A stretch of 21,306 nucleotides of DNA, taken from the NCBI GenBank assembly GCA_028679495.1, contig JAJRBK010000006.1, positions 1-21,306 of the forward strand, read 5' to 3'. Under the pieces are notes generated by a model that made no database searches, had not been told where the DNA came from, and was given only the letters and a program-made list of their open reading frames with translations. The DNA is from Methanobacteriota archaeon (lineage in GTDB: Archaea; Halobacteriota; Bog-38; Methanoflorentales; Methanoflorentaceae). Each line of letters starts with the position of its first letter. Position 1 is the stretch's first letter. Made by a program: the position numbers and the translations under genes. This document shows positions 1 through 7,369 of the stretch, piece by piece.

Positions 1-8
1 AAAGCAGA

Positions 9-497
9 GTGACCGGACCTACGCGACGAGCTGAACGTAGCAACCTAAGAATACGAAAAGCACGCTTAAGTGATTTACAGGGTATACTGCAGCTCTACGC
101 ACAGCTTTTTGCACGCACCGATCAAGCCGAGAAGAATGCAGAGACGATCTTACCAGCGCATCGCACCGCATTTTCAGAAATCGACCGAGATCCTAACACC
201 TCCCTTTTGGTAGCTGAGTCCTCCGGCCATGTTCTCGGAACTCTATCGGTCACGATCGTCCCGAACTTGTCACATCGAGGACGGCACTGGGCAATCATAG
301 AGAACGTGGTGGTTGACAAGGGTGTTCAGCGAGCGAGCGTTGGGACGGCCCTCGTGCAGCACGCGATTGCACTTGCACAAGAACGGGACTGTTTTCGGAT
401 CGTTCTTTCAAGCAGTGTACATCGAAAGGATAGCCACAGGTTCTACGAGAGCCTCGGCTTTGAAGCGTATGGATATAGTTTTAAAAAGCACCTTTAA
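9..497 (+). CDS. GNAT-family N-acetyltransferase
   Basis: Predicted acetyl-CoA-dependent N-acetyltransferase of about 162 residues; the acceptor cannot be read from sequence. The fold is visible as an N-terminal strand and helix (LRIRKARLSDL, residues 13-23), a central strand running into the acetyl-CoA pyrophosphate loop (residues 98-118, QRASVGTAL), and a C-terminal motif B (FYESLGFEAYGYSFKK). The loop departs from the usual Q/R-x-x-G-x-G/A: the first glycine is serine. The GTG at position 9 is the first start in the window, and the true start could lie to the left of the edge. The run of basic residues before residue 13 is not typical, so a later start is also possible. A T6 run follows 28 nt after the stop. 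It is not obviously in an operon, because the next gene is a minus-strand tRNA. The family is sure; the substrate is unknown. Confidence 0.82.
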   Translation: MTGPTRRAERSNLRIRKARLSDLQGILQLYAQLFARTDQAEKNAETILPAHRTAFSEIDRDPNTSLLVAESSGHVLGTLSVTIVPNLSHRGRHWAIIENVVVDKGVQRASVGTALVQHAIALAQERDCFRIVLSSSVHRKDSHRFYESLGFEAYGYSFKKHL

Positions 498-524
498 GAC
501 ACATAGAGACATACTCGCCTCGTT

Positions 525-530
525 TTTTGA
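525..530 (+). terminator. Oligo-T terminator after the GNAT gene
   Basis: A run of six T on the plus strand lies 28 nt after the GNAT stop codon. Archaeal RNA polymerase commonly stops at such runs without a hairpin. There is no strong stem before it, so this rests on the T run and its position only. Confidence 0.35.
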
Positions 531-633
531 TGTGCCGCTCTTGGGCTCTATCTCGACGTCTCTACGCGACCCCATCGCCTATATAGCGGCGTATGTTAAA
601 AGAACGCCGTCCCTTCTTGGGGAGTAATAGAAC

Positions 634-704
634 GTCCCGGCCGGGATTTGAACCCGAGTCTTGAGCTCCGCAGGCTCATAGGATATCCACTACCCCACCA
701 GGAC
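634..704 (-). tRNA. tRNA-Arg (anticodon GCG)
   Basis: The minus strand folds into a complete cloverleaf of 71 nt. The acceptor arm GTCCTGG pairs with CCGGGAC (one G-U). The D arm is GGGT/ATCC. The anticodon stem TGAGC/GCTCA is perfect and closes the loop CTGCGGA, which reads anticodon GCG (plus-strand complement at 669-671) and decodes CGC as arginine. The T arm is TCGGG-TTCAAAT-CCCGG. There is no intron and CCA is not encoded, as usual in archaea. It lies downstream of leuB on the same strand but has its own TATA element at 727-735. Confidence 0.95.
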
Positions 705-726
705 TTGTGTACTCCTATAGACGTGG

Positions 727-735
727 CAATATAAG
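727..735 (-). promoter_or_regulatory. TATA box of tRNA-Arg
   Basis: CTTATATTG on the minus strand is centred about 27 nt before the first base of the tRNA. This is the normal spacing from an archaeal TATA box to the transcription start, so the tRNA is probably transcribed independently of leuB, which ends 24 nt upstream of the element. Confidence 0.6.
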
Positions 736-758
736 TCGATTACTGAGCGCGGTGAGGA

Positions 759-1889
759 CTATTCAGGCTTTTCAACGTGTCCTGCTATATCAGTGCCAAC
801 CTCTGCGGTTGTCGATGTGCCACCCAAGTCAAACGTTCTTATTTTGCCTTCACGCAAGTTTTGTTCTATGGCACGCATCACGCTCATGGCCGCCGGCCCC
901 TCATCAAGATTTTCGAGAAGCATCGCTCCAGCCCATATCGTTGCTATAGGATTGACCTTGTTTAGCCCCTTATACTTAGGCGCTGATCCATGGATGGGTT
1001 CAAACATCGAGGTTCCTTTAGGATTTATGTTACCTCCTGCTGCAAGTCCTAAGCCCCCTTGCACCATAGCACCGAGATCGGTAATTATGTCGCCAAACAA
1101 GTTTGGTGTTACGACGACATCGAACCACTCAGGATTCTTGACGAGCCACATTGTCATGGCGTCAACGAGGTTGAAATCAGTTTTTACATTTGGATAATAA
1201 GCGGCCACTTCATCGAATATCTCGCGCCAGAGGCCGTAAATATCCGTCATCGCGTTCATCTTATCGACGCTCGATACGTGGCCTCCCCTTTTAGTTGCTA
1301 CCTCGAATGCGTACTGCATGACCCGTCGAGTGCCCTCGGCTGATATCATCCCTACTTGGTATGCGATCTCGTCGCTATCAGAATCAATGTCTAGCCCAAA
1401 TTTCACGTTGTACAGGCTACGTATGACGTCAGCGTCATGGTGGGCGTTGCCTCTTTTTACCCGCCCCCCTACACCCACGTACAAGTCTTCAGAGTTTTCA
1501 CGAACGACGATGTAGTCAATATCTTCGGGGCCTTTGCCGCGAATGGGCGTCTGCACACCAGCGAGAAGTTTGATAGGGCGCAGGTTGATATATTGGTCAA
1601 AAAAGAAACGCAGCGCGAATAAGATGCCTCTCTCAAGGACGCCCGGTGGAACGCGTGCGTCTCCGACGGAACCGAGGTATATCGCTCTATAATTGCTCAG
1701 CTCGTTGAATATGTCCTCTGGGATAAGCTCTCCTGTCTCTAGGTAGTACTCTGCGCCATAGGGATATTCACGCCATTTAATGTTAAATCCGTGAACCCTA
1801 CCCGCGGCCTCAAGGACCTTCTTTCCCTCAGCAATAATTTCCGGTCCGACTCCATCTCCAGGAATAACCGGAATTGTATATGTCTTCAT
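759..1889 (-). CDS. leuB: 3-isopropylmalate dehydrogenase
   Basis: NAD-dependent oxidative decarboxylation of 3-isopropylmalate to 2-oxoisocaproate, the third leucine-specific step. The 376 residues show the beta-decarboxylating dehydrogenase signature: GDGVGPEI (11-18), the substrate loop LRFFFDQYINLRP (93-105) with its arginines, RENSEDLYVG (130-139), the catalytic lysine in VDKMNAM (K210), the metal ligands around LFGDIITD (D257), and IHGSAPKY plus NPIA for the nucleotide. An NAD-type site is likely. The ATG start is preceded by GGTGA 8 nt upstream. It is third after leuC and leuD, separated from leuD by a 94-nt gap that holds a terminator-like hairpin. Relatives include tartrate and homoisocitrate dehydrogenases (the latter serves coenzyme B synthesis in methanogens); the leuC-leuD context favours isopropylmalate. 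A shared role in the citramalate route to isoleucine is possible. Confidence 0.88.
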   Translation of the reverse strand: MKTYTIPVIPGDGVGPEIIAEGKKVLEAAGRVHGFNIKWREYPYGAEYYLETGELIPEDIFNELSNYRAIYLGSVGDARVPPGVLERGILFALRFFFDQYINLRPIKLLAGVQTPIRGKGPEDIDYIVVRENSEDLYVGVGGRVKRGNAHHDADVIRSLYNVKFGLDIDSDSDEIAYQVGMISAEGTRRVMQYAFEVATKRGGHVSSVDKMNAMTDIYGLWREIFDEVAAYYPNVKTDFNLVDAMTMWLVKNPEWFDVVVTPNLFGDIITDLGAMVQGGLGLAAGGNINPKGTSMFEPIHGSAPKYKGLNKVNPIATIWAGAMLLENLDEGPAAMSVMRAIEQNLREGKIRTFDLGGTSTTAEVGTDIAGHVEKPE

Positions 1890-1932
1890 TCTTGTTTCAC
1901 CGTGCCGTATGTTAAGAGTGAGTGGCGCTCGT

Positions 1933-1964
1933 AAAAAATGTGCTCGTTCTCTTCACGAGCACAT
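1933..1964 (-). terminator. Hairpin plus T-run between leuD and leuB
   Basis: On the minus strand a perfect 10-bp stem (arms ATGTGCTCGT and ACGAGCACAT, plus coordinates 1938-1947 and 1955-1964) closes a 7-nt loop and runs straight into TTTTTT. This is the shape of a bacterial intrinsic terminator, and oligo-T alone terminates archaeal polymerase. It sits 20 nt after the leuD stop and 48 nt before leuB, so it may reduce leuB transcription or end processed leuCD messages. Confidence 0.6.
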
Positions 1965-1983
1965 CTAAGCCTGCAGGAAGCGC

Positions 1984-2478
1984 CTACATGTGTTGCTTGA
2001 CGTAGTTGACAAGTCCGCCTGCTTCTATGATGCCCCTTATAAACGGCGGAAAAGGCGTGGCGGCGTACGTTTCTTGGGTCGTCTCATTACGTACAATGGC
2101 CTTCTCAAAGTCAACCTGTAACAAATCTCCGTCGCTTATATTCATCGTCTCGCATTCAAGGACAGGTAATCCTGTGTTGATAGCGTTGCGAAAGAAAATA
2201 CGTGCAAACGATCGTGCAATAACGACGCTGATTGCGTCCCTTAAGGCTAACGGCGCATGCTCTCGCGAGGAGCCACAACCAAAATTCTCCCCGGCGACAA
2301 CAATATCTCCTACAGCTACTTGTCGTGCAAAGTTAGGTCGAACGTTTTCAAACGCATGCTTAGCGAGCTCTTCCGAGGAATTAAGCACAAGGTACTTCCC
2401 TGGTATAATTGCATCGGTGTCAACATCGTCGTTGAATTTCCAGGCTCTACCCTTAATAAGCTCATTTAACCGTGGCAT
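1984..2478 (-). CDS. leuD: 3-isopropylmalate dehydratase, small subunit
   Basis: Small swivelling subunit of isopropylmalate isomerase, which with LeuC converts 2- to 3-isopropylmalate through isopropylmaleate. The 164-residue length is that of the archaeal stand-alone subunit. Visible motifs are the N-terminal FNDDVDTDAIIPGKYL and the substrate-binding GENFGCGSSREHAP (residues 63-76). The specificity loop after GK reads YLVL (29-32): in characterised methanogen proteins valine here goes with isopropylmalate and YLRT with homoaconitate, so leucine synthesis is favoured over coenzyme B synthesis. Its ATG follows the leuC TGA with no gap, and its ribosome site AAGGAG lies inside the last leuC codons, so the two subunits are likely translated in a coupled way. 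Confidence 0.92.
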   Translation of the reverse strand: MPRLNELIKGRAWKFNDDVDTDAIIPGKYLVLNSSEELAKHAFENVRPNFARQVAVGDIVVAGENFGCGSSREHAPLALRDAISVVIARSFARIFFRNAINTGLPVLECETMNISDGDLLQVDFEKAIVRNETTQETYAATPFPPFIRGIIEAGGLVNYVKQHM

Positions 2479-3741
2479 TCACATCTCCTTCATTGCTTGG
2501 CATTGTCGTGGATCGGTTATTACGCCCTGAATCGCCGATGACGCTGCTGTTGCTGGTGAACATAGGTACACTGCAGCGCTAGGGCTACCCTGCCTACCGA
2601 CGAAATTTCGGTTGGATGTGCTAAGACCCACCTCTTCGGGCCCTAATAATCCAAACGAGCCGCCCATACACGGGCCACAACATGGGGCTTCAACCAGGGC
2701 GCCTGCTTCAGTGAAGGTATCTATGAGGCCCGTTCTCAACGCTCGCTGGTACTCCGTCCTTGAAGCAGGAATAATAATCATCCGCACGCCTCGCGCCACG
2801 CTTTCACCCTTTAACAGATCTGCTGCCACTTTTAAGTCCTCATATCTCCCATTCGTACATGATCCAATGAACACCTGGTCTATATGCTGTCCCTCGACAT
2901 CGGTGACCGGAACGACGTCATCAACTCGGTGAGGACGTGCCACCATTGGAACAATCTCGGTTGCATCGTAGCTTCGCGTTGTCCTTTTCGCACCCTCATC
3001 AGAACAGAGCGTTAGGTCCCCGCCCAAGGCGCGTCCTTCAAGGAACGTCTTGGTCTTTTCATCAGGCGCTATTATTCCCGTTTTCCCCCCCATCTCTACC
3101 GCCATGTTACATAGCGTCATCCTTACCGGTATTTCCATGGTCCTTATCGCTTCACCGCTAAACTCGCACGCCTTGTACGTCGCGCCATCTGCACCAACGT
3201 CTCCAATAATCGCGAGTATAAGGTCCTTAGCATAGACATGCCTTCCAAGGGTTCCGTTAACCTCGAACGTTATCGTATCAGGCACCCTAAACCAGAGCAT
3301 CCCTGTTGCAAGTGCCACCCCCATGTCAGTTGAGCCGACTCCAGTAGCAAACGCTCCAACAGCGCCGTACGTGCACGTATGCGAGTCAGCACCGATCACA
3401 AGCTCGCCTGGCAGCACGTGTCCCTTTTCAACCATAACCTGGTGACATACGCCTTCCTGCACATCGTAGTTGAGGATCCCCTCCTTTAGCGCAAATTTTC
3501 GCAGCTCCATGTGGTTAATAGCCGCAGCAATTGAATCAGCCGGCACTTGGTGGTCAAATAGTAGAATGACCTTGGTTGGATCCTGAACGCGATCAGTTAT
3601 GTCATATAGGGTTCTAACGGCTAACGGTCCCGTAATGTCGTGTATCATGGCGACGTCGATCTTAGCTTCGACAAACTCCCCTGCGTACACATCTCTGCCT
3701 GTTGCTTTTGAGAATATCTTCTCTGAAAGGGTCTGTTCCAT
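2479..3741 (-). CDS. leuC: 3-isopropylmalate dehydratase, large subunit
   Basis: Large [4Fe-4S] subunit of isopropylmalate isomerase, of the aconitase superfamily. The 420 residues match the archaeal/short LeuC form. Cluster ligands are visible as C295 in IGSCTNGR and C355/C358 in PCCGPCMGG. Other family marks are FDHQVPAD (62-69), GADSHTCTYGAVGAFATG (117-134) and the tail GRQGSPSAAVYLCSPATAA. The ATG at 3741 is preceded by AGGA 4 nt upstream and by a TATA-like element about 60 nt upstream. It heads the leuC-leuD-leuB set; no leuA or cimA gene is in the window. A homoaconitase role is the main alternative and is made less likely by the YLVL loop of its partner. Confidence 0.93.
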   Translation of the reverse strand: MEQTLSEKIFSKATGRDVYAGEFVEAKIDVAMIHDITGPLAVRTLYDITDRVQDPTKVILLFDHQVPADSIAAAINHMELRKFALKEGILNYDVQEGVCHQVMVEKGHVLPGELVIGADSHTCTYGAVGAFATGVGSTDMGVALATGMLWFRVPDTITFEVNGTLGRHVYAKDLILAIIGDVGADGATYKACEFSGEAIRTMEIPVRMTLCNMAVEMGGKTGIIAPDEKTKTFLEGRALGGDLTLCSDEGAKRTTRSYDATEIVPMVARPHRVDDVVPVTDVEGQHIDQVFIGSCTNGRYEDLKVAADLLKGESVARGVRMIIIPASRTEYQRALRTGLIDTFTEAGALVEAPCCGPCMGGSFGLLGPEEVGLSTSNRNFVGRQGSPSAAVYLCSPATAASSAIQGVITDPRQCQAMKEM

Positions 3742-3798
3742 GGTTTCCTATCCTCGCGCTATGAAAAAACGTGCGTAGCAGTCATAACTGCGAGGAAA

Positions 3799-3807
3799 CT
3801 ATAAAAA
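3799..3807 (-). promoter_or_regulatory. TATA box of the leuCDB operon
   Basis: TTTTTATAG on the minus strand, with GAAA just upstream as a possible BRE, would place the start of transcription near 3775 and give a leader of about 35 nt before the leuC ATG. An inverted repeat GCAGT-CATA-ACTGC (3778-3791) lies between the element and the predicted start. Confidence 0.45.
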
Positions 3808-3983
3808 TATTTCAATACAAGCATCACTGCTTCCATATTCAATGCGAGCGGTTTGAAAAGCTCCTGTTTTTCTAAGATCGAGATCCTGCGGTGTCTATGC
3901 CTTAAACAGATTTCAATCCGCCGAGCTTTTACTGTGCGTTACGTATCATAACGGTATTAAAGCAAAGGAGGGTACTAAAACAT

Positions 3984-5426
3984 GTGCAAGGAAACAACGA
4001 TGTTCCTAAAGACGTGAAGAATGTGTACGAGCGCTTGACCACTAGGATCTCCGAAGAGGAGTTTGCAAAGAGGGTCAACGAAAAAGTAGAACACATGTCT
4101 GGATTATGTGATGAAAAGACGGCTGCATTGCTCGTTGCTCACGAGCTTGGCGTTGACGCCACGATGCAGATCGCAAGCATCGACGGGCAGATAAGAACAG
4201 TCGCATTTGTGGGAAGACTTACGCGGACTTCACCAATACGGGAGTTCACTCGAGATGGTGAGGTAGGATACGTTTCTAATCTCGTCGTTTCCGATGAGAC
4301 AGGATCGATACGAGTGGTGTTGTGGAACGATCTTGCAAAGCATGCAGAGGAACTTGAAGTGGGACAGACCCTTAGAATCTCGGGAACGGTGAGAGAAGGC
4401 CCTTATGGCATAGAGGTCAACGCACGCGAGGTCGAGGTTGATACATCAGTCGCTAATCAGGATACTGGCGTTGCAAAGGACAAAGATCGGATAGCAGATT
4501 TAATGGTGGGACTCAGCGGGGTCGATATAAGCGGGGTCGTCCTCGAGGTTGGACCGGTACGTACGTTTTCTCGACGCGACGGCTCGGTCGGAAAGGTGGC
4601 AAGCATATCAATCGGCGACCAAACGGGAACGATCCGTGTAACATTGTGGGACACCATGGCTGATAAGGCAAGCGATTTTTCGCGTGGTGATGTGCTCAAG
4701 ATCACAGATGGGTATACGAGAGAGCGCTATGGTAAGCTCGAAGTGCACGTGGGTGACCGGGGAGCAATCGAAAAAGGCACAGAGCATATTGAATTTACTG
4801 AAAAGATCACCCCGATCAGTGACGTGCAAATCGGGGTTCCATGCACGGTAGAGGGAATCATTGATGATGTTGGCTCTGTTCGTGAGTTCACACGAAACAA
4901 TGGCAGCACAGGGAAAGTCAGAAACATAGTGCTAAGGGATGACACAGGTGAGATAAGGGCCGCTCTCTGGGGAGAAAAAGCAACGGTAATTGATGAGGAA
5001 CATAGGGGGCGCCGCATTGTCGCGCGCGATTGCATGCCAAAGAGTGGCCTTAACAATCAGTTAGAACTGAGCATCGATTGGAGGAGCGGGCTTTGCTTCC
5101 TAGGCGAAAGCGCGGACATAACAACACGAGAACAAAGCGGACATACCCCCCCTCGAGAAAGCACAGACGTCGCTATCACTGGTACGGTGATATCAGCCAC
5201 AGAAGCCGTATGTGTGGATAACGGAACCGATTACGTGGCCTTTGATAAAGAATTCAGTGACCTCCCTCTTAACGTGGGGGACGAGGTCACCGTCATTGGA
5301 AGCAACATGAACGATATGTTCACAGCAAGAGGCATATCAAAGCCGGCCCAAGACCTAATGTTGCGCAAGTGTGCTGCGATTAAACAACGATGCGCTGCTT
5401 TTTCATCCACGGCCACCCCATCGTAA
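3984..5426 (+). CDS. Replication protein A, four-OB-fold type
   Basis: Single-stranded DNA-binding protein of replication, repair and recombination, 480 residues. A helical N-terminus (residues 13-56, VYERLTTRISEEEF and LCDEKTAALLVAHELG) is followed by three clear OB folds: about 68-153, 168-254 and 274-365. They carry parallel repeats, REFTRDGEVG / RTFSRRDGSVG / REFTRNNGSTG and GSIRVVLW / GTIRVTLW / GEIRAALW. A weaker fourth OB-like segment spans 396-444. There is no CxxC zinc ribbon, so it matches the four-OB RPA1 of Methanosarcina rather than zinc-bearing RPAs. The start is uncertain: a strong GGAGG (3967-3971) precedes ATGTG at 3982. The ATG there is out of frame, and the in-frame choices are GTG 3984 and GTG 4023 (VYERL). 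It precedes radA on the same strand by 105 nt. Confidence 0.93.
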   Translation: MQGNNDVPKDVKNVYERLTTRISEEEFAKRVNEKVEHMSGLCDEKTAALLVAHELGVDATMQIASIDGQIRTVAFVGRLTRTSPIREFTRDGEVGYVSNLVVSDETGSIRVVLWNDLAKHAEELEVGQTLRISGTVREGPYGIEVNAREVEVDTSVANQDTGVAKDKDRIADLMVGLSGVDISGVVLEVGPVRTFSRRDGSVGKVASISIGDQTGTIRVTLWDTMADKASDFSRGDVLKITDGYTRERYGKLEVHVGDRGAIEKGTEHIEFTEKITPISDVQIGVPCTVEGIIDDVGSVREFTRNNGSTGKVRNIVLRDDTGEIRAALWGEKATVIDEEHRGRRIVARDCMPKSGLNNQLELSIDWRSGLCFLGESADITTREQSGHTPPRESTDVAITGTVISATEAVCVDNGTDYVAFDKEFSDLPLNVGDEVTVIGSNMNDMFTARGISKPAQDLMLRKCAAIKQRCAAFSSTATPS

Positions 5427-5461
5427 GAGGGAGAAAACACTTTCACTCAGCACTCAAAAGC

Positions 5462-5469
5462 CTTTATAC
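5462..5469 (+). promoter_or_regulatory. TATA box of radA
   Basis: CTTTATAC on the plus strand lies 63 nt before the radA ATG. A start about 25 nt downstream would give a leader of roughly 40 nt that contains GAGGT as ribosome site, so radA has its own promoter separate from the RPA gene. Confidence 0.6.
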
Positions 5470-5531
5470 CGCATCGACCGATTAGTACGTACGACTCTCC
5501 AAGATTTGCTACAAAAAAGAGAGGTTAACAC

Positions 5532-6506
5532 ATGAACGAAGTTGATGAAATTGAAGGTTTTAGTATTGAGGACTTACCAGGGGTAGGTCCAGCTACTGCC
5601 GAAAAGTTAAAAGAAGCTGGTTTTAACTCAGTGGAAGCTGTAGCCGTCGCGTCTCCATCAGAGCTCTCAAACGCATCTGATATCGGTGAAGCAACCGCTG
5701 CAAAGATCATATCAGCGGCACGGCATGCTGCTGATATTGGTGGTTTTGAGACAGGCGACGTCATTCTTGAGAGAAGACGGCATGTCGGTAAACTCACAAC
5801 TGGAAGCAAGGCATTCGATGAGCTACTCGGCGGTGGTGTAGAAACGCAAGCGATAACTGAGCTCTATGGAGAATTTGGCTCAGGAAAGACCCAAGTGGCG
5901 CATCAGCTTGCAGTGAGCGTGCAACTTGCGCGTGAGCGTGGTGGCCTTGATGGATCTTGTGTATTAATCGATACTGAGAACACCTTTCGGCCAGAGCGTA
6001 TTAGCCAGATCACTGAAGGCTTGGATCTAGATCCTGAAGAGGTTTTAAGGAACATCCACGTTGCACGAGCACACAACTCAAACCACCAAATATTGCTCGT
6101 TGAAGCGGCAAGCGAACTATCAGAACAGCTTAAGAGGACTGATTACCCTGTCAGACTCCTTATTGTCGACTCGCTTACAGCACATTTTAGAGCTGAATAT
6201 GTAGGAAGAGGAACACTCGCTGATAGACAGCAAAAGCTAAACAAGCACCTACATGACCTCATGCGCTTTGGAACCCTAAATAATGCCGTTGTGCTAGTCA
6301 CCAATCAGGTTCAAGCCAAACCAGACGCTTTCTTTGGTGATCCCACACGCCCGATTGGCGGTCACATACTAGGCCATACCGCGACCTTCAGGTTATACTT
6401 AAGGAAGTCAAAAGGAGGAAAGCGCATAGCTCGTCTTGTTGATTCTCCTAACCTTGCTGAAGGAGAAGCGATATTCTCGGTAGAGTCAGAGGGCATACGA
6501 GATTAA
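5532..6506 (+). CDS. radA: DNA repair and recombination protein RadA
   Basis: Archaeal Rad51/RecA-family recombinase that forms ATP-dependent filaments on single-stranded DNA and carries out strand exchange. The 324 residues are the usual length. Residues 1-65 form the helix-hairpin-helix DNA-binding domain (DLPGVGPATAEKL). The linker carries FETG (72-75) at the polymerisation motif, the form found in Methanosarcina and haloarchaea. Walker A GEFGSGKT is at 103-110 and Walker B LLIVDS at 199-204. The L1/L2 DNA-binding loops follow (AEYVGRGTLADRQQ and NQVQAKPDAFFGDPTRPIGG). The start is fixed by GAGGT 8 nt before ATG. It follows the RPA gene, so the filament protein and its single-strand DNA partner are neighbours. 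All key residues are present. Confidence 0.97.
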   Translation: MNEVDEIEGFSIEDLPGVGPATAEKLKEAGFNSVEAVAVASPSELSNASDIGEATAAKIISAARHAADIGGFETGDVILERRRHVGKLTTGSKAFDELLGGGVETQAITELYGEFGSGKTQVAHQLAVSVQLARERGGLDGSCVLIDTENTFRPERISQITEGLDLDPEEVLRNIHVARAHNSNHQILLVEAASELSEQLKRTDYPVRLLIVDSLTAHFRAEYVGRGTLADRQQKLNKHLHDLMRFGTLNNAVVLVTNQVQAKPDAFFGDPTRPIGGHILGHTATFRLYLRKSKGGKRIARLVDSPNLAEGEAIFSVESEGIRD

Positions 6507-6532
6507 ACGAGAAAAGGTTAAGGCGTGCCGTA

Positions 6533-6563
6533 GGTATCACTAACTACGCTTGAACGTGATACC
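6533..6563 (+). repeat. Inverted repeat abutting the phosphatase start codon
   Basis: GGTATCAC (6533-6540) and GTGATACC (6556-6563) are perfect 8-bp complements separated by 15 nt, and the right arm ends at the base before the TTG start codon of the next gene. It could be a translation-blocking stem, the end of the radA transcript, or a DNA operator. Confidence 0.6.
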
Positions 6564-7244
6564 TTGATAAGCGCTGCAGCTTTTGATATCGATGGCACCC
6601 TCACCTTCCGCGACCGGTCGTTGGAGCTAAGCGTTATCAGCGCCATCAGACGCTTACGCATCCCCGTTATTCTAGCGACCGGTAACGTTTTTTGCTTTGT
6701 TCACGCAGTAGCGGTAGCTATAGGAGGGGTATCTGGCATCATCGCTGAAAATGGCGGCATCGTTGCCGACAACAAAGCACAAGTGATCAGCGGAAACGTA
6801 GCGGCGTGTCGCATCGCTGCTCGTGCTGTCGAACGCAGCCGCAAGTTCAACCTCAGAAGGCTTGATGCTGCTGAAAGAGTGACTGAAGTTGCATATAGCA
6901 GAGACACACTCACAGACGCAGACGTTGCATCCTTTCGAAAAATTGTGGCGGAGTGCTGTCCTGACGTCACCGTCGTTGATTCAAGCTTTGCCCTCCACAT
7001 AAGAGACATCCACGTAAACAAGGGTATCGGTCTCACCAAGATCGCTGCATTACTTGGAATCTCATTGAACGAGTTTGCAGCATTTGGAGACTCAGAAAAC
7101 GATGTAGAAATGCTAAAGGTGGCTGGAATAGGCGTTGCAGTTGGCAATGCCGACAAACAGGCAAAGACTGCTGCTGACTACGTCACCAAGGAGAATCACG
7201 GCTTGGGAGTCATTGAAGGCCTCAAGTATCTCAAGTTGCTTTGA
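6564..7244 (+). CDS. Phosphoglycolate phosphatase, archaeal HAD type
   Basis: HAD-superfamily (type IIB cap) phosphatase of 226 residues, the size of the archaeal phosphoglycolate phosphatase family. It removes phosphate from 2-phosphoglycolate, a product of DNA-end repair and of side reactions. Motif I is DIDGTLT with D8 and D10, motif II ATGN (38-41), the motif III lysine K153 in HVNKGIGL, and motif IV FGDSENDVEML (174-184) with acidic metal ligands. The only start consistent with the family N-terminus is TTG at 6564: an in-frame stop lies 33 nt upstream with no ATG or GTG between. The ribosome site is weak, and an inverted repeat ends directly against the start codon. It lies 57 nt after radA and is probably co-transcribed with it. 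The exact substrate is inferred from family, since related HAD proteins dephosphorylate sugar phosphates. Confidence 0.85.
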   Translation: MISAAAFDIDGTLTFRDRSLELSVISAIRRLRIPVILATGNVFCFVHAVAVAIGGVSGIIAENGGIVADNKAQVISGNVAACRIAARAVERSRKFNLRRLDAAERVTEVAYSRDTLTDADVASFRKIVAECCPDVTVVDSSFALHIRDIHVNKGIGLTKIAALLGISLNEFAAFGDSENDVEMLKVAGIGVAVGNADKQAKTAADYVTKENHGLGVIEGLKYLKLL

Positions 7245-7315
7245 TAAACGAACAATCTTTATTGAGCGGGAAGACGAAGTAATCCTATGCCTTATAGACA
7301 TAGCGTCCTAGGTCT

Positions 7316-7346
7316 TTTTGCATCTTTAGTTTTTGAAGATGCAGAG
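7316..7346 (+). repeat. Stem-loop upstream of the small acidic protein gene
   Basis: GCATCTT (7320-7326) and AAGATGC (7336-7342) pair perfectly around a 9-nt loop, and four more outer pairs (two G-U) extend the stem to 11 bp. It lies in the 125-nt gap between the phosphatase stop and the small gene, ending 24 nt before the ATG. There is no T run after it on the plus strand, so a leader structure is as likely as a terminator. Confidence 0.45.
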
Positions 7347-7369
7347 CATGTACTACAGCATAGGCGATT

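Noticed and set aside
565..582. CCTATATAGCGG as a TATA box after the GNAT gene
   Set aside because: Neither strand has a gene at the right distance; it is palindromic and probably fortuitous.
313..627. A 104-codon plus-strand frame overlapping the GNAT gene
   Set aside because: It lies in another frame of the clear GNAT coding region and runs past it with no family pattern; a shadow.
3765..3842. A 25-codon hydrophobic minus-strand frame (MEAVMLVLKYFY...) ahead of leuC as a leucine leader peptide
   Set aside because: It has only three leucines, none consecutive, and it contains the likely TATA box in its middle, so it would not be transcribed from that promoter.
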